In this document: piece by piece, positions 35,859-48,808 of the stretch
Layout of the letters: every line of letters starts with the position of its first letter
Position numbering within the stretch: position 1 is the stretch's first letter
Assembly (NCBI GenBank): GCA_019973155.2
Contig: BPQB01000099.1
Span: forward strand, 1-64,000
Source of the DNA: Phanerochaete sordida
Lineage: Eukaryota > Basidiomycota > Agaricomycetes > Polyporales > Phanerochaetaceae
Direction of reading: 5' to 3'
DNA length: 64,000 nucleotides
Notes under the pieces: model-generated
Told to the model about the DNA's origin: nothing
The model's database searches: none
What the model saw: only the letters and a program-made list of their open reading frames with translations
Translations under genes and position numbers: made by a program

Positions 35859-38312
35859 GTGTGCCTTGTGGTCGAGTAGGCTTGAGGTTTCTTTGAGACG
35901 GTCGTCGTGTGGACGTGACGGAAAACAGCGTTCGCGCTGCCACGCATGGGTCGAGTCGTGTACCCGATACTTGTTATGCTGTATGCTATACACATCTGTA
36001 TGCTATTCTGCATTTGCCGCTTCGTGTATCAATAGTCGTGCTCTGGAGTTTGAACTTCGCCTTGAATATGAATCTGAGGTGAGATGCTTTGCCAGGGATT
36101 CCGACTGTCGTCATCGACCGATTGTCGTCACTCGTGAAGACAAAGTCAGGCCACATTCCGCGACATTCCACGGTATTTCGCGATACATGGGATGGTGCGA
36201 CAGATTCCTGCATGCGTACGCCTCATTTCGCATGTCAGGTTGCGTATATGACGTGCTGCCCATGTCCTCCTTCGCGTTTCTCATGCAGGATGAGCGTGCG
36301 ACTGCGCGCGGAGATCGGCACCAGACACACCGCGGCCAGCGACATTGCAATCACGCAGTGACATACGGGCTGCGGCGATAGCGGGTGTGCAGATAGCGGG
36401 TGTGCGTGCACAGCAAGGAGACGGGGTGCGTATGTACAGGAGGATCGCGAGCATCGTCAGCAGGACGTGTGAACGCCCCGGGCCCCAGCCAATTGCGCGC
36501 CGCGCGCCGTGTGGCGGTCGCGCGAGCCTCGGGTCCTGACGCGGACGCGGAGGAGCGTACGTGCCCTGGAAGCGGCGCGTCGAGATCAGAATGTGACGCA
36601 GGACAGAGCACGGCGCGCGTACCGGGGGCTCTCGCGGGAGGGCGCAGGTGCCACGGGCCTGACGTGGGCTTGACAGCGATGGGCAAGGACGGGCCTGACA
36701 TGGACGTGGCACGGGCGTGGCACGCGTGTGGCAGTATCAGGGCGATCCCTGTGTACGTCACCGCGGCGTTCCTGGGTAGTTCCTGTGGGCGACACAATAA
36801 GGGCGCATGTCAGACGGAGGGCCCGCGATGGCGAAAGAAGCGCACCAGGCGCGGCCGGAGCTGCAATTCCGCGGGCGAGCGGCGTAGGTTGCGGGGTGCC
36901 TGCCGCGGGCGACGGCTGCACGGTGACTGTTGCGCGGTGACTGTTGCGCGAGGTGTGGTTGGACGAGGCCGGGACGGTGCGCCGCCGGTGTGCGCGGAAA
37001 GACACCGGCCGCGGGAGCTCTTCGCGCTGGCAGCTCGCTTGACAGATTCTCCACCGCGTGGATGCGGCCGAAAGGCACAGCGGTGGGCGTCAGCGTTGGG
37101 CGAAAGAAACACCTGCGCGATATGGAGTTGAAACGGCCTGCCGGGGCCGTCTGTTGGGTCGTCTGCCGGGTCACCGCCGGTCGGCGTCCCCACAGAGCAC
37201 GCGCCCCACCAATCCTTGCGGCCGCCACGACATAGCGGCTGGCGGCGCCCCGAGCGGGGCAGCCTGCAAGGGCCGCTGAGTTGTGACGCCGGAAGTCGAG
37301 GTGCGGCGCGTGCGCTGCGGGATGGTGCCTGCTCGCCAGGGGCAGCGTGTCTGCGCTGTGCTTCCCCGCGGGCTGTCAGCCGTGACGCGATGACGTCGGG
37401 TGGGTGTGTACGCCTGGGGCAGCAGGCAGGCCTGTGCAGACGGGGAGCGGAGGGTGGCGGGGGAGGGAGGGAGTGAGTGGTGGTACGACAAAGAAGCGGG
37501 CGTATGTCGCGGCTTTATAGGCCCCAGGCGGGCTTCTAGCGCGACTGGGCACGCGCGCGCTCCCGTATGGGGGCACCCGCTTTCCCCACTGGCACCGGTG
37601 GAGAGCCCCTGCGAATGAAGAACATCAGACCAATTCGGCGGGGGCCCGTGATAGCGCACCCAGTAAGCTATCGCAGCTGTGATCGCGAAGCCCCCGGGCG
37701 GCGGGGCCAGCGCCGGCGACACGCCCGTGCGCACACCCGCGTCCGCCTTTGCACAGTGTGGCGACAGATGGCGAGCGCGGGCGTGCTGCGCCGGCGCGGA
37801 AGCGAAGGCGTGCCCCGCAATGAATGCCTGCGCGGGATGCGGCCGTTCCGAGCGAGATAAGACGGCCCTGCAGGGAGGACACACACGAGATTTCTGGGGC
37901 TGTTCTGGACGAAAATCGGTCGCCTTCCAAGCCAATTGAGCGGGCTGGGGGTGGCCAGCGTGCCACAACGCTCGCAGGGGTTGCGCGGCGGACGTAATAC
38001 CGGCTGTCCGAGCGTGTGGGCCCTGCGAGCCACGATAGCGACCCCGGAGCATACCAGGGAACCGCCGATTGAACCCAGCGAATTCGTTGTTCTGCCCACG
38101 GTGCACTTGATGTGTTATGTTTGCGCGGGTGCCCTGCAGATGAATGCGGTAAGGGCAACGACTATCTAACCCCTAACCCTAGACGCTTACATCATATGCG
38201 GCTGGCCGCGGGTGGAGCAGCGTGAAGCGCGGCGGGACAAGGAGAGGCTCGCATCTCGACTTGCTACCTTTCATATCGATACCTGAAGAATAGGATAATC
38301 AGCTGAGAAGCC
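35859..38312. other. GC-rich region without a supported gene
   Basis: About 2.5 kb between eL8 and the small gene at 38313. From about 36360 to 38100 it is GC-rich, with long overlapping open frames on both strands (for example 36400-37131 plus and 37171-38106 minus). Their composition is dominated by Arg, Ala, Gly and Pro, with no recognisable domain and no convincing introns. I see no RNA gene. Confidence 0.5.
38166..38182. repeat. Short telomere-like motif
   Basis: The string CTAACCCCTAACCCTAG reads as about two and a half TTAGGG-type units on the minus strand, one with an extra C. It is far too short to be a telomere and may be chance or an interstitial remnant. Confidence 0.5.
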
Positions 38313-38970
38313 ATGTCGAAGGGACACGCCAAACATGACAGCCCGAAGGCAAGCATTGGCGAGCGAATGAGGTGCGTGCCCGCCCGCCACCGCGAACTCT
38401 AGCCACACTGACACCGATCGCTCGCAGGGAAGCCCTACATGGTGAGAGCGAAGCCGTCTGCGCGCATGTGCCCCGCCCCGCGCGGCCGTCACGCGACTGC
38501 ACCCTGCGCTGACACGGGAGCGGTGCACAGGTCACTTCCGCGAAGCCCTCGAGGGCCGGCACAGCGCGGCGTCCGAGTACGGCGACCCAGACCGCGAGCT
38601 CGCGGAGGCAGAGGCAGAGCGGCGCACAATGATGGGCGAGACGCCGAAGGGCTACAGCAGCGAAGCTCCCTACGACAGCGACAAGTACCTCGGAGGCGGA
38701 CGCGGGGCAGGCGCGCCCGCGGCCTTCGACTTGGGCATTGCTGCCGGCGCCGCCGGTGCGAATCTGCAGGGTCTGTACGGCGCGTCGGAGGGCAACAGCA
38801 CGGCGTTGGAGCCGCGCAACGGCGGTGGGAGGAACAATCGTGAGTTCGAGAGGCGCGAGGGAGTGTCAGGGGGCGACGTGCGCATGGAGAGCACGGAGCC
38901 TGCGGTCGACCATACGTACGCTGGGCCGGGCACTGGCGTTCCGTCGAGTGGTATCCAGCGCCTGCCGTAA
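38313..38970 (+). CDS. Small acidic and Gly-rich protein of unknown function
   Basis: Exons 38313-38371, 38428-38441 (14 nt) and 38531-38970 give 170 codons. All splice sites are GT-AG and phases agree, which supports a gene despite the microexon. The N-terminus is helical and charged: GERMREALHGHFREALEG, EYGDPDRELAEAEAERR. The C-terminal half is Gly/Ala-rich with SSEAPYDSDKYLGGG, DLGIAAGAAGANLQGLYG and a disordered end. No signal peptide or membrane segment. The repeated REAL-x-G pattern at residues 20-30 spans the two introns. I do not recognise the family. Confidence 0.6.
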
Positions 38971-40850
38971 TGACATTTTCCATTGGGGGTGTCGCTTGCT
39001 GCGTGGCGCTGCGCCTGTGTCTTGGCCGCGCTGGGCGGCGTGCTTGCGGTGTGATGAATACGATGCGCCTGTGGAAGCGCAGGTTAATATTCTCATGTAC
39101 AGCGCTGCGCGGGCGTCGAAGCTGGGCTGAACTACGAACGTGGCTCGACAGCTGACAGATACCGCACCGGTGCGTAAGGAATGCGGCCGCCGACCACACA
39201 GACGATGAAGCGGACCGTCCAATTCGGAGGTTGACGGGAGCATGCGCTCAGCGAAGGCGTGCAAGCTTGAAAGCTTGTAATTAAGTTCGGGTGCAATCAG
39301 TGGCTTCTCTGTTCGGGAAGTGCGCGGCCCTGCGAGATATATCAGAGAAGCTTCATTAAAAGTGTGAAGAGAAGTACGTACTTAATGTACTCGTGCGGAG
39401 CCGCGGTTCCCATGTACGCGGGATGGCCGACGTCCCCGCTGTTCATTTTAGGTTGGACGCGGAGCTTCGATAAACGACCGTGTCCGGTCGGGGATGAGAT
39501 GGGCGAATGAACGCTGGCCAGGAATAATGAAAGCGAAGCACGGCGTGCGGGAGAAGAAGGTCTGCTCCTTAACCGTGTAGAAGATCCATCGCGTGATCGA
39601 GGAGAACGCGTCACAAGACGACTCTTCTACGATCGCGCTTGACGGCAGTCTGGTGGTTCTCAACCTCGTAGTAGCACCGTTGGGTGAAGGTGGGGCCGAA
39701 TGTATGCGCGCAAGGCGCGGAGCAGCGTACTGTGGGTGCGCTTTCGCTGGCCTGGAGTCAAGCGAGGATCGTCGCTCGCCGTCTGATAGCAAAATACGGC
39801 TGTAAAGGAGTGGAAGTAAGCATGCAGGCAGATACGGACGCACAGATACTCACAAGAAGGGGCGTGGATTTGTAAATCGCGATTGTTGTGGCGAATGCCG
39901 GCTTCTGCCCCTACACGACCCGCAGAGAAGCCGGGCACGTGAGCGGCGGCGGCTTGGGAGACTCGGCAGAGCCTACTCGTGCGCATACATGCGGCGGCGG
40001 AAAGAGAGGCGGCGGGACCTCTCGAATTTGGGGGAAGACGGCTGGCATGGAGCTGCGCTCGGCAGCTGAAGGAAGTTGCAGGTGAATTTGCAACGTACCC
40101 TAATGGAGATAGGAATCCCGCGGTCGAGTGGCATCCCTGCAAAGACGGCACTCTCAAAAAATTGGGCGCATATACCCAGCTGCTATGCTTCGCATACATC
40201 TCTGGCTGCGGTTTTCGCAGGATCACGTCGTCGCTGGAGTTTGGCGGGAAGAAACTGACGATAAGTTATTATTACGCAAGAAATTGAGCTCAAATACATA
40301 GAATCACGTACCATTCAGTTATCAGCCTCCAAACATTACCGGAAAGTGTGTCCTACCGCACCGTAAGTCTTGACCCTCGCGTACGACTTGGTTCAGCCTT
40401 GTGATCGCAGTGTGGGACTGGCGGAGTGCATAGCTCTGGAAGGAACGATATAGCATCGGTTTCGCAGCAATCAATTATCGTATGTAATGCCACGACTGTG
40501 GATGGCGGAGGCAGGGGGAGGATGGTGGTTGAAAGAGAAAGACGTCGTCCGAGACGTGCGCTTGATTTGGAAGGCGGCGGCTTTGGATCCTAACACAACC
40601 AAATAAAGCTGCTTACCGTGGGAGTATCTGCGTACTTACCTTCGTCTTACCCTAGCACTTGGTCTGGCTCGGGCTTGGGAAGTATGTAGACCACCTGTGA
40701 AATTGAATGTGCAGTGATGCGTGCATTGAAAGAGGATCCATTACATAGATACATAAGTGCGTGTGCGACGATTATACAAATTGCTGCGCTGAGATGAGGT
40801 GTATTCGTGAGATTAAGCAACGTGAGAGACCAATCCAAGCAAATTATACA
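38971..40850. other. Convergent intergenic region, no gene seen
   Basis: About 1.9 kb between the 3' ends of the small gene (+) and GCN2 (-). Open frames are short or low in complexity. From about 40230 on it becomes AT-richer, as expected for a 3' flank. No repeat or RNA gene recognised. Confidence 0.5.
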
Positions 40851-43800
40851 CTAGAGGCTGATGAGGAACGGCCGCTCCTCCTTCACCGCAAACAAAATCA
40901 GGAAGCGGCAGCCGTCGGCCTTGCGCCGCAGCACGGCCTCGCGGATCTGATGCACGTACGCCGCCTGCGCGGGCGGGACCTGCGCGAGGAGTGCCTTCCA
41001 CGCGTTCTCGTCCGCGAGCCACGCGGTGCTCTGCGTCATGCTGTCGAAGACGCTGTCGCCGACGTCGACCGCGACGATGGGCACGTGCGCCTGCGCCATC
41101 GCGTTCCGCAGGTCGACGCCGAACTCGAAGGCGCGGTCCATATACATCTGCTTCGTCTGCTTGCGCTGCTTCTTGGCGTCGCCCTGGAGCACGAGCTGCA
41201 CCTCCGGGCCCGTCGTCTCCTTGGAGGCAGCAACGGCTGGGGTGCCTTCGGAAGCCGAGACCAGAGGCGCGCCAGAAAGAGAAGCGTCGATCCGCTTCTG
41301 CTCGGCGATCTGCTGGTGCAGGAATGGGACAAGTTCCTGTCGAGACACTGGGAAACGATGAGCTGGGCGTCTCGCAGAGACAGAGTGGACACTTACGCTC
41401 GTGTTCGACACCCTTCAAGACACTCTTAACCTTGAAAGCCGGCTGATCTCGACGGGCATTGCGCGGACGGGGATAGACGATGAACCTGAAGCGGGTCAAC
41501 AAAGGGTCGATGCATTCGTTGGGTCCAGACTCACAGGATGCCCTCGCGCGAGCACTGCTCGACGACGTTCTCGTGCTCGACGGTCTGGAGACCAAACTCG
41601 TACATCATGTCCGCGCTGATGCCGCTGCGCCAGAGGAGCGCGGCGACCTCGAGGCGGTCCGCGAGGTGGCCGGGCTGGTGCGAGACGACGTAGACGTCGC
41701 AGCGGCGCGGGGACCAGTAGCCGTACGAGCGGCGCTCGCGCAGCAGCGTCTTCTGCGCCGCGCTCTGGAACGCGGCGAGCGCGCCCGTGATCTTCTCGAG
41801 CGAGATCTGCACCGCGACGGCGGAGAGGCCCTCCGTGCGCGTGCGCACCGGGCTGAAGCGGTTGATGAACTTGTCGTAGCGCCCGCCGATCGCGAGCGTG
41901 TCTGACTTGCGCTGCGCCTGCTGTCGCTTGACGACCTCGAAGCAGAGGCCGTCGAATAGATGCGACGGGTTGCGCATCATGAAGAGCGGGTGGAAATAGA
42001 TCGTGCGCGTCACGCCCGTCGCGGCTGCAAAGTACAGAGTGCTCTTGATCTCCTGAGTAGCTTGGTGAATGCTGAGGACCATCTGTGGCGATACGCGCTC
42101 CAAGCGCGCGACCATCTCGTCGACATCGGCATCTAGAGAAACGTCAGTAAAAGGCGATAGGGACTGATCGTAGTCGCCTCACCATTGTCTGCCAAGATCT
42201 CGATACAATCGACAAAGCTCCGAGTCAACCCCTTCTCGATAAGAAGCTGTCGGCGCTGGGATGACGACGCGTTTGACTGCACGAGAAGCTTGAGGACATC
42301 GCTACGGATCTGAGGTGGAACCTGCTCGAAGAGCGCGTCGTAGACTGGAACGCCTGTCAGCCATGCTCGCGAAAAAGGACCCGAAAGAGCGTACTCCGCG
42401 TATGTGACAGGTGAATGTCATACTTCTCCAGATTCGCGAAGCTGTCGAGGACGTCGTTGACGATGGCGATGGCTTCCGCGGCAGCAGCGCTCGGGCCGGA
42501 CTCGAGGTCCTGGGTGATGATGTCGAACACAGCTGCCTTGAACGCCTTCGGATGCCCGGCAACAGGACTGCTCAAGGTCAGACAATGATACACACCTCAG
42601 ACTGCGGGATGCAGACTCACTCTGGGCGGTAGATGTCGCTGATGTGGAAGCGCTTGATCCTGCGGATGTTGATCCGCGCAGCCATGCGGGCGAAGGGAGC
42701 GAGAGGGTTGTTCGGGAGGGCGACGACATCGCCGTTGCGGTCCAGGAAGACAGCACGAGAGTACTCCTCATCGGGGTTGAGTACAGGAAGGAGCAGTGGC
42801 GGCTCCATGTCGATGGCGCCGTGTACGCGGAAGATTTGGACCATGCGGTCGTGTACAATGCCGTTCAGAGTCGTATGTTCGGGCACCTCGTCTTGGTCGT
42901 AGAGAACGCCGTGGGACGGCTTCGTGGTCTGGCTGAACAGCGTGGTCAACACCGACTGGCGGTAGGGCGAGTCGTGTTTGACTGCGAGGTAATTCAATAC
43001 AAGTCGAAGGCAAAAGAGGATCAACGAACTCACCTATTAATTTAAGGGTATCTTTGAAGAATTCGTCTTCAACTCGTGGAGGCAGGAGGTTGCTCTGCGA
43101 CAATTCCAAAGCGCTTGGTCGTTCGTCAGGATCGTGCTTCAGCAGCCACGAAATGACTGTTACCAACAGTGAGCAAAAGAAGGTAATAAAAATGCCATGA
43201 ACGTACTGTCTCTCTGCCTTGTCCGGTGCGAGTCCCACGTCGAAGGGAAGACGACCTCAGGCGTCCGGAGCTGCTCGAGCACCTTGATACGTTCGGAGCC
43301 CGTCGTGAAGGGGTGGTTCATCTCGAAGAAGACAATACCGAGGCTGTACATGTCCGCCTTCGCATGGTTGCGCGCCTTCCCCTTGGACGACTGCACCTCG
43401 GGCGCGATGTACAGCCGGGTGCCGACGTCGAGCGTCATGTCCGCCTCGATGAAGGGCGTCTGCACGAACTCGGTGGGGTCGACGACCGCGAGCGCGCTCG
43501 TCGCGAGGCCGAAGTCGCCGATCTTGCAGTCGCCCTTGCCGTCGATGAAGATGTTCGTCAGCTTGATGTCGCGGTGCAGGATGTTCATGCTCGACATGTG
43601 CACGAGCGCGTCGACGATCTGCTGGAAGAGCCGCCACGCCTCGCTCTCGCTAAGGCCCTCCGCGATGCGTTCCTTGAGCGTCTGCCGCTCGACGAACTCC
43701 ATCTGGATGTATAATGTCCGCGAGATGGAGGGCTGTGGTGTCGCAGGGCGCTTAATGATCTCGCGTCCACGCCCACTCACGGGCAACGCCACCTCATCAC

Positions 43801-46800
43801 TGGACGTCGAGGTACCGTCGTCACTGCTGGTAGACTCTCCCTCGTCTGACCGAGGGGTGCCGCTACGCGTGAAGGTGATCGCGGGGAAGCTGTGACTCGG
43901 CGTGTCGTTGAAGTCGTCGAGATCGTCGAAGTTGATAGCGAACGGGTCGCTCTCCTCTTCTTCGGTCGTCGAGCCGTTGCCATTGGCGGTCTCTGGCATA
44001 GATGTCCCCGCGGACGAACCCACCGCCGAAGTCGCATTCGACACGTGGTCCGAGGTCTCGACCCAAGTCGTGTAATATCGTACGATATACCTATGGTTCA
44101 ACCTGCTTAAGGTATCGACCTCGCGGAAGATCTTCTGATCGCTCTGGCTTGTACGTAGCCGGATCTTCTTGACTAGAGACCGGAGTCAGCTGCCAGTCAC
44201 ATGCGCGTCAGGTGGTACGCACCGGCATAGATTCTGGAGTCCATCTTGTTCCGTGCTTTGACGACTGAGCCAAACGCCCCACGACCCTGGTTTCCATCAG
44301 CATTCGTACGAAAACCATGCACGGCGAACACCAACCAGAAGCTCGAGTTCTTCCCAGTCCTCCTTCCATCTGCTCGCGTGCCGTGGTCGTGCGGCGATCG
44401 TCTTGTTGAAGTAGTCCGACTCGGGCGAACCACTGTAGTTTGTGACCGCGCGTGGCGTCTTGGGGCCATGGCCATTGCCATTGCCTGCGCTCATCGTCAG
44501 CTATGGTCGTCGTACCAGAGTGCTGGCACCCACCATTAATCGGGATCGATGGCGTACGAGCTGCACTGCTGAGCGCGACACCAGCCATGCTTGCCAGTAG
44601 TGAGTGCGGAGAGACATGTTTCTTGGAAGGCACGAGCATCGCGAGCGCATGCGCCTGCATGACTTGCGAGACGTTCGCTGTTGTACGCGTTAGTCCTGAG
44701 CATATATGCGCCAGGAATCAGGTCACGTACAGTTCCGTAGGGCGAGGTGGAAGTCTGGATAACGGTTCATGACGTCCAGGCCAAGCAGCATCTGCAGAAA
44801 TATGATGCCGACGCAATGCACGTCACGATTCTTTGTATACTCCAATGGAGAATCCTGCGCGTCCTTCGGAAGCCTGTCGATATCATGAGCGATGGCTGAC
44901 TATGACCTGAACGAGTTAGAGACGCACCAGCCCTCTGGGATCATCTGGTGCTCGGGTTTGCCAGGACACGAAGACAAGAACCGCTCGGAACGGTTCATGT
45001 CCAAGAGGGCGACGTAGAAGCCGACCTTGAATATCTTCACGGTCTTCGGGTCGCCTGGGTGTTTGCCAGGGACGAGCCCGACGCACTTCGGAGTCAGGCC
45101 GCGGTGAAGGATATTGGCGGTGTGTAGCGCGTTTAGCGCCGACAGTATCTGGGCGAGGTAGTCCGACGCGCGGTCTTCGCGGAGCGACTCGCAGTCTTCG
45201 AGGACATCGCGCAGAGTGAGGGATGGGCGGCGCTCGTGCAGAATGTATAGCTTCGGGGGAACATTCGTGTTCGGCAAGAGCAGCTTGGAGGCAAGCACGG
45301 CCAAGAGGTTGGTGTGCCGTACAGAGGACAGTTGGCGAAGCTCGTCGGCAAGAACCTTGAGTTTCTTCCGACCATGAGCAGTGGAGTAGTATCTGCCATT
45401 GAACTCGACAACCAGAAGCTCGAGCTGGAGCGAGTGTTCCGTGTCACAGAGAGGCTCGGCCTGCCATACCACGCCGAGGCATTCTACGAAGAGTCAGCGT
45501 GAGTCACAGCAAGTTCCTCATGACGCGCACCTTTCTGAGCCTGGTACAGCTTCACATGCGAGAAGTGGACGCCGTCCCAGAGTATCTCCTCTGGGAACGA
45601 GACTATCTTCGTCCCATCGTCGATGAGCGTGGCGATCGTAGTCTCGGTCGCGTCGGACTCAGATCGCTCGCGGTTGCGGTTGAGCCGCGCACGCTCGGCC
45701 TGCTGGCGTTCTGCGTCTGCGCGGATCTGCTCCTCGAGCTCGAGCTGCCTCTGGGCTTCGCGGCGGAGCGCAGCCTCTGCCTCCGCCTCCTCACGTTCTC
45801 TGCGAGCCTGCTCGGCCTCCAGGGCTCGGCGGTTCATCTCAGTCGCGAGCGAGCCAAGGGGCTCGATGGGTGGCATCACGTTGTTCTGGAGCCAGTCTTG
45901 CGCTGCGGCAACGGCCTATATGCGAATCAAAGGCCGGTTAGTCGCGTGTGCATGGGTAATCAGATAGGCAACAGGAACGGTCAAGCGAGGCGGGAGAAAC
46001 GCGGTTGCCTGCTCCGCAGGAGGCGTGGCACAAAAACGAGTATAGCAACAGACACGAGGTGCCACGGGGCACGTAAGCTCTGCCAGGTGACCATTTACGG
46101 CAGGGAGATCGGTGTCCCATCGGGGACGGCTGGGCTAGTCTTGCGACGGGGGAGAGTCCGCGAGAGAAAGATGAGAAGCGACAAGATTGCCTAGAACATC
46201 GTCGCGGAGATGGTTCTCTTGAGCTTGCTACCCTGCGCCGGGCTCGAAGGCGTGGTCGAGGCGTATCGGGAGCCACGCGAAGTTATCCCGCGTTTCGGCG
46301 AATGTTCACGTTGAACGGCAACGTGTAGTGCAGGGGCAGCGTGGCAGATATGGGAGCAGGGCGAACACGAGGCGGGGGAAGGGCTCGAAGCGAGGCACAA
46401 GGTCGTGGGCACTTACCGAGAAGACCGTCTCCGTGTCCTTCAACTTCTGGATCTCGGCATGTATCACGGCGGATATCTTCGCTATATGTTGCGGCTTCAA
46501 GCCCGCGTACTGTTGCTGCACGGTCAGGATTGGCGGAGCCAAGGTCGGGTATGTCTTCGGGAACCTGGAAGACGGGATCAGCGATCACTGCGAGTGAAAT
46601 GAACGGTCCAGACGCACTTGACATGGAGATTAAAGTAGATCTTGCTAGCATGTTCAGGGTCTGGGTGTCGAACGCGTATAATAAATTCTGGTAGTCGTGG
46701 TGCTCCCTGTGGAGCGGTCAGTGCGGCTCCCGTGGAATGGCGAGTGACGACCACGCACCTTCCAAGCTTTTGGAGGGGGGCAGTCAATAAAGTCGTCTTC

Positions 46801-46860
46801 GTAGATGCTCTTGAGCGCAGTGATTTCTTGTTGCTGTCGATTCTCTGGAAGATCATCCAT
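40851..46860 (-). CDS. GCN2: eIF2alpha kinase GCN2
   Basis: Amino-acid starvation kinase that phosphorylates eIF2alpha when uncharged tRNA binds its HisRS-like domain. Seventeen exons give 1,586 codons: 46759-46860, 46618-46706, 46417-46564, 45531-45915, 44928-45483, 44731-44873, 44534-44677, 44336-44484, 44223-44286, 43207-44172, 43034-43156, 42621-42981, 42395-42570, 42183-42353, 41535-42132, 41397-41485 and 40851-41347. Order: RWD domain (ENRQQQEITALKSIYEDDF); Glu/Arg-rich coiled coil; pseudokinase (HRGLTPKCVG replaces HRDLKPxN); kinase (LGRGAFGSVVKARNKMD, VKKIRLR, ILHRDIKLTNIFIDG, IGDFGLAT) with an acidic insert of about 80 residues; HisRS-like domain (VLTTLFSQTTKPSHGVLYDQ, IGGRYDKFINRF); C-terminal ribosome-binding region. 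Intron 3 is 501 bp; the others are mostly 41-60 bp. HRDIKLTN keeps the catalytic Asp and Lys but has Leu-Thr after the Lys. Confidence 0.93.
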
Positions 46861-48808
46861 GACTCGAAATGTGCGGGGTAGGACCAACAAGCGGGAACTT
46901 GTTGCTTGAGAGGGGAGGCCGGGAGGGACCTCAGCAGCTCAAGCCGACGTCGACATCGCGCTCCGCGGTCTGAAGGGGGTGAAAGGTGTCTGGGAATGGG
47001 GAAAAGGTAAAGAAGAGCGTAAAAGGATGAACGACCTCGCCGTCCCCACATGAGTATCACGTGATGTAATTGCATCTGAGATCTAACTTCGGGCAGGTCG
47101 CTGAAAAGTCCGAAGGTCAGGCACGGAGCGCCGCCTCAATCCTGGTCTAGACCCCGCGCACTCCGGTTCGTCACAAGCCGCTTTTCAGCCTCTGCTCACA
47201 CCACACGATCCTTGGCTAGTCAACGAATTGGCAACCCAAGGAGGGGATAGCCGTCTCCAGTTGCTCAAGCTACGCTGAGCTACCGCCGTGATTAAGTAAT
47301 GCATGTCATGAATCGCCGGCCCGACAGACGACATCAAAGTTGCAGGCGGACAGACGGGGCAGGAGATACGCTATGCGTTTACACAGGGGATCTGGAAAAT
47401 TTCCACACTTGCTACACACTCCCGAACAGCGTGGAGATGCACATGCCAGATAGCCTCATGCTTACGCGTGGGGCAGCGAGCACGCGCATCAGCCGCAGCC
47501 GAACCGCGTTCACCGCGCGAATGTATATGTGTACGCATCCCGTGTCCAAATTCGAGTCAGATATTCTGATATTCCGACTGCAGTGAATTAATTAAGCATC
47601 GCTCATTGTTTTCTCTTCTGTGGCCACGGCCAGCAGCTACTTGTAGACAGGGGGCGCACCAACGGCGCACATAATTTAACTCGTGGCAAGTAGGCAGATC
47701 ATTACCACGTAAGGAACCAGGTTCGAGATAGCGACGGTCTCTCCTTTACAGACCGGAGATTCCACACGCAGACGAAACGAGGCGACGCGCGACTCTGATG
47801 ACGAGATGGCGAATTCACTCGATGATAGCCTGCGCTCAGCGGTACACGGGGTCAAGCGCTAAGGAGGCTCGACCCCACAAGCGCGTCTGCCCTGCTCTCG
47901 AGTTTCCTCCCCGACGACGGTCACTTCACCACCTCGGGCAGCTTGAAATCGCTCCGATGTGTTTATATGAGCCTTTCTAATTTCTTTGTAACCTCTACCG
48001 GTCAGCTCGCTGCCTATATCGAATATCTTGACTACCATTCGGCTGCGCGACGTCAAGCAGAACATCCAACTCGGGTGCCAGCAGCCGAGCCCGCACACGC
48101 CTTGTACTTCACCGCATCAGCTAGCGGCTGCGTTGTGGCATGTAGCAGGCCTGCGCGCGCCTCGTCAGCGAGGCATGGACTGCGTGCAGGCGTCGGTGCT
48201 CTGCACGGTCATGCGTACGCGGCAAATATCCGAGTTCGCCAGTCCAGCACCGCTTTGATCAGTTCAACTGGCCTGACTAGTACTATTGGAGTATATCCAC
48301 TAGGTGTATGTTGATGCGCCGCTGCTTCTCGATCTGATTGACTTGTGTCAGACTGACGGAAACAAAGCTGAGAAAAGGTCCTTTTGGGCCGGTCGGAGCA
48401 GAACATGCGCCGCGCCAGCGCACGAAAAAGCGTGTGGAGATAGTCGTTGATTTCGTGAAGACGGTCGACCGGTTTTTGCAGAAGCGAAACTCTGCTGCTA
48501 TCAACTGGTGTTCGACTGTATCGTCGTGCTAAGAGTCTGCACTAATGACCCTTCATAGAATTGCTCTGCGCCAGAACGAAGCCTGAGCTCGAAGTACAAG
48601 CCTGGAGCCAGTATCAGCGGAACAATGTCGCGCTCGCATAATTGTTTTATGCACTCCCTTGCGAATAGGACCCTAACGGTTCGGACGTTGATGTCCATAG
48701 ATAAGCCCCGAATATATTTCTCCGAGTCTTTGAATGGGTGATCCGTCTGCACAAGCTCTAATGCGGCGAGACAAAGCAATCCAGCAGATTGTAAACTCGT
48801 CACGTAGT
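46861..48808. other. Intergenic sequence upstream of GCN2, no gene seen
   Basis: About 1.9 kb. Open frames on both strands are short and have no recognisable content. A GGTTCGA-like string at about 47719 has no matching tRNA acceptor stem or A box. Confidence 0.5.

Noticed and set aside
36400..37131. 243-codon plus-strand open frame
   Set aside because: Arg/Gly/Ala-rich with Cys scattered, no domain, in a high-GC stretch where opposite frames are equally open.
47701..47740. Possible tRNA B box (GGTTCGAGA)
   Set aside because: No A box at the right distance and no pairing acceptor or anticodon stems.
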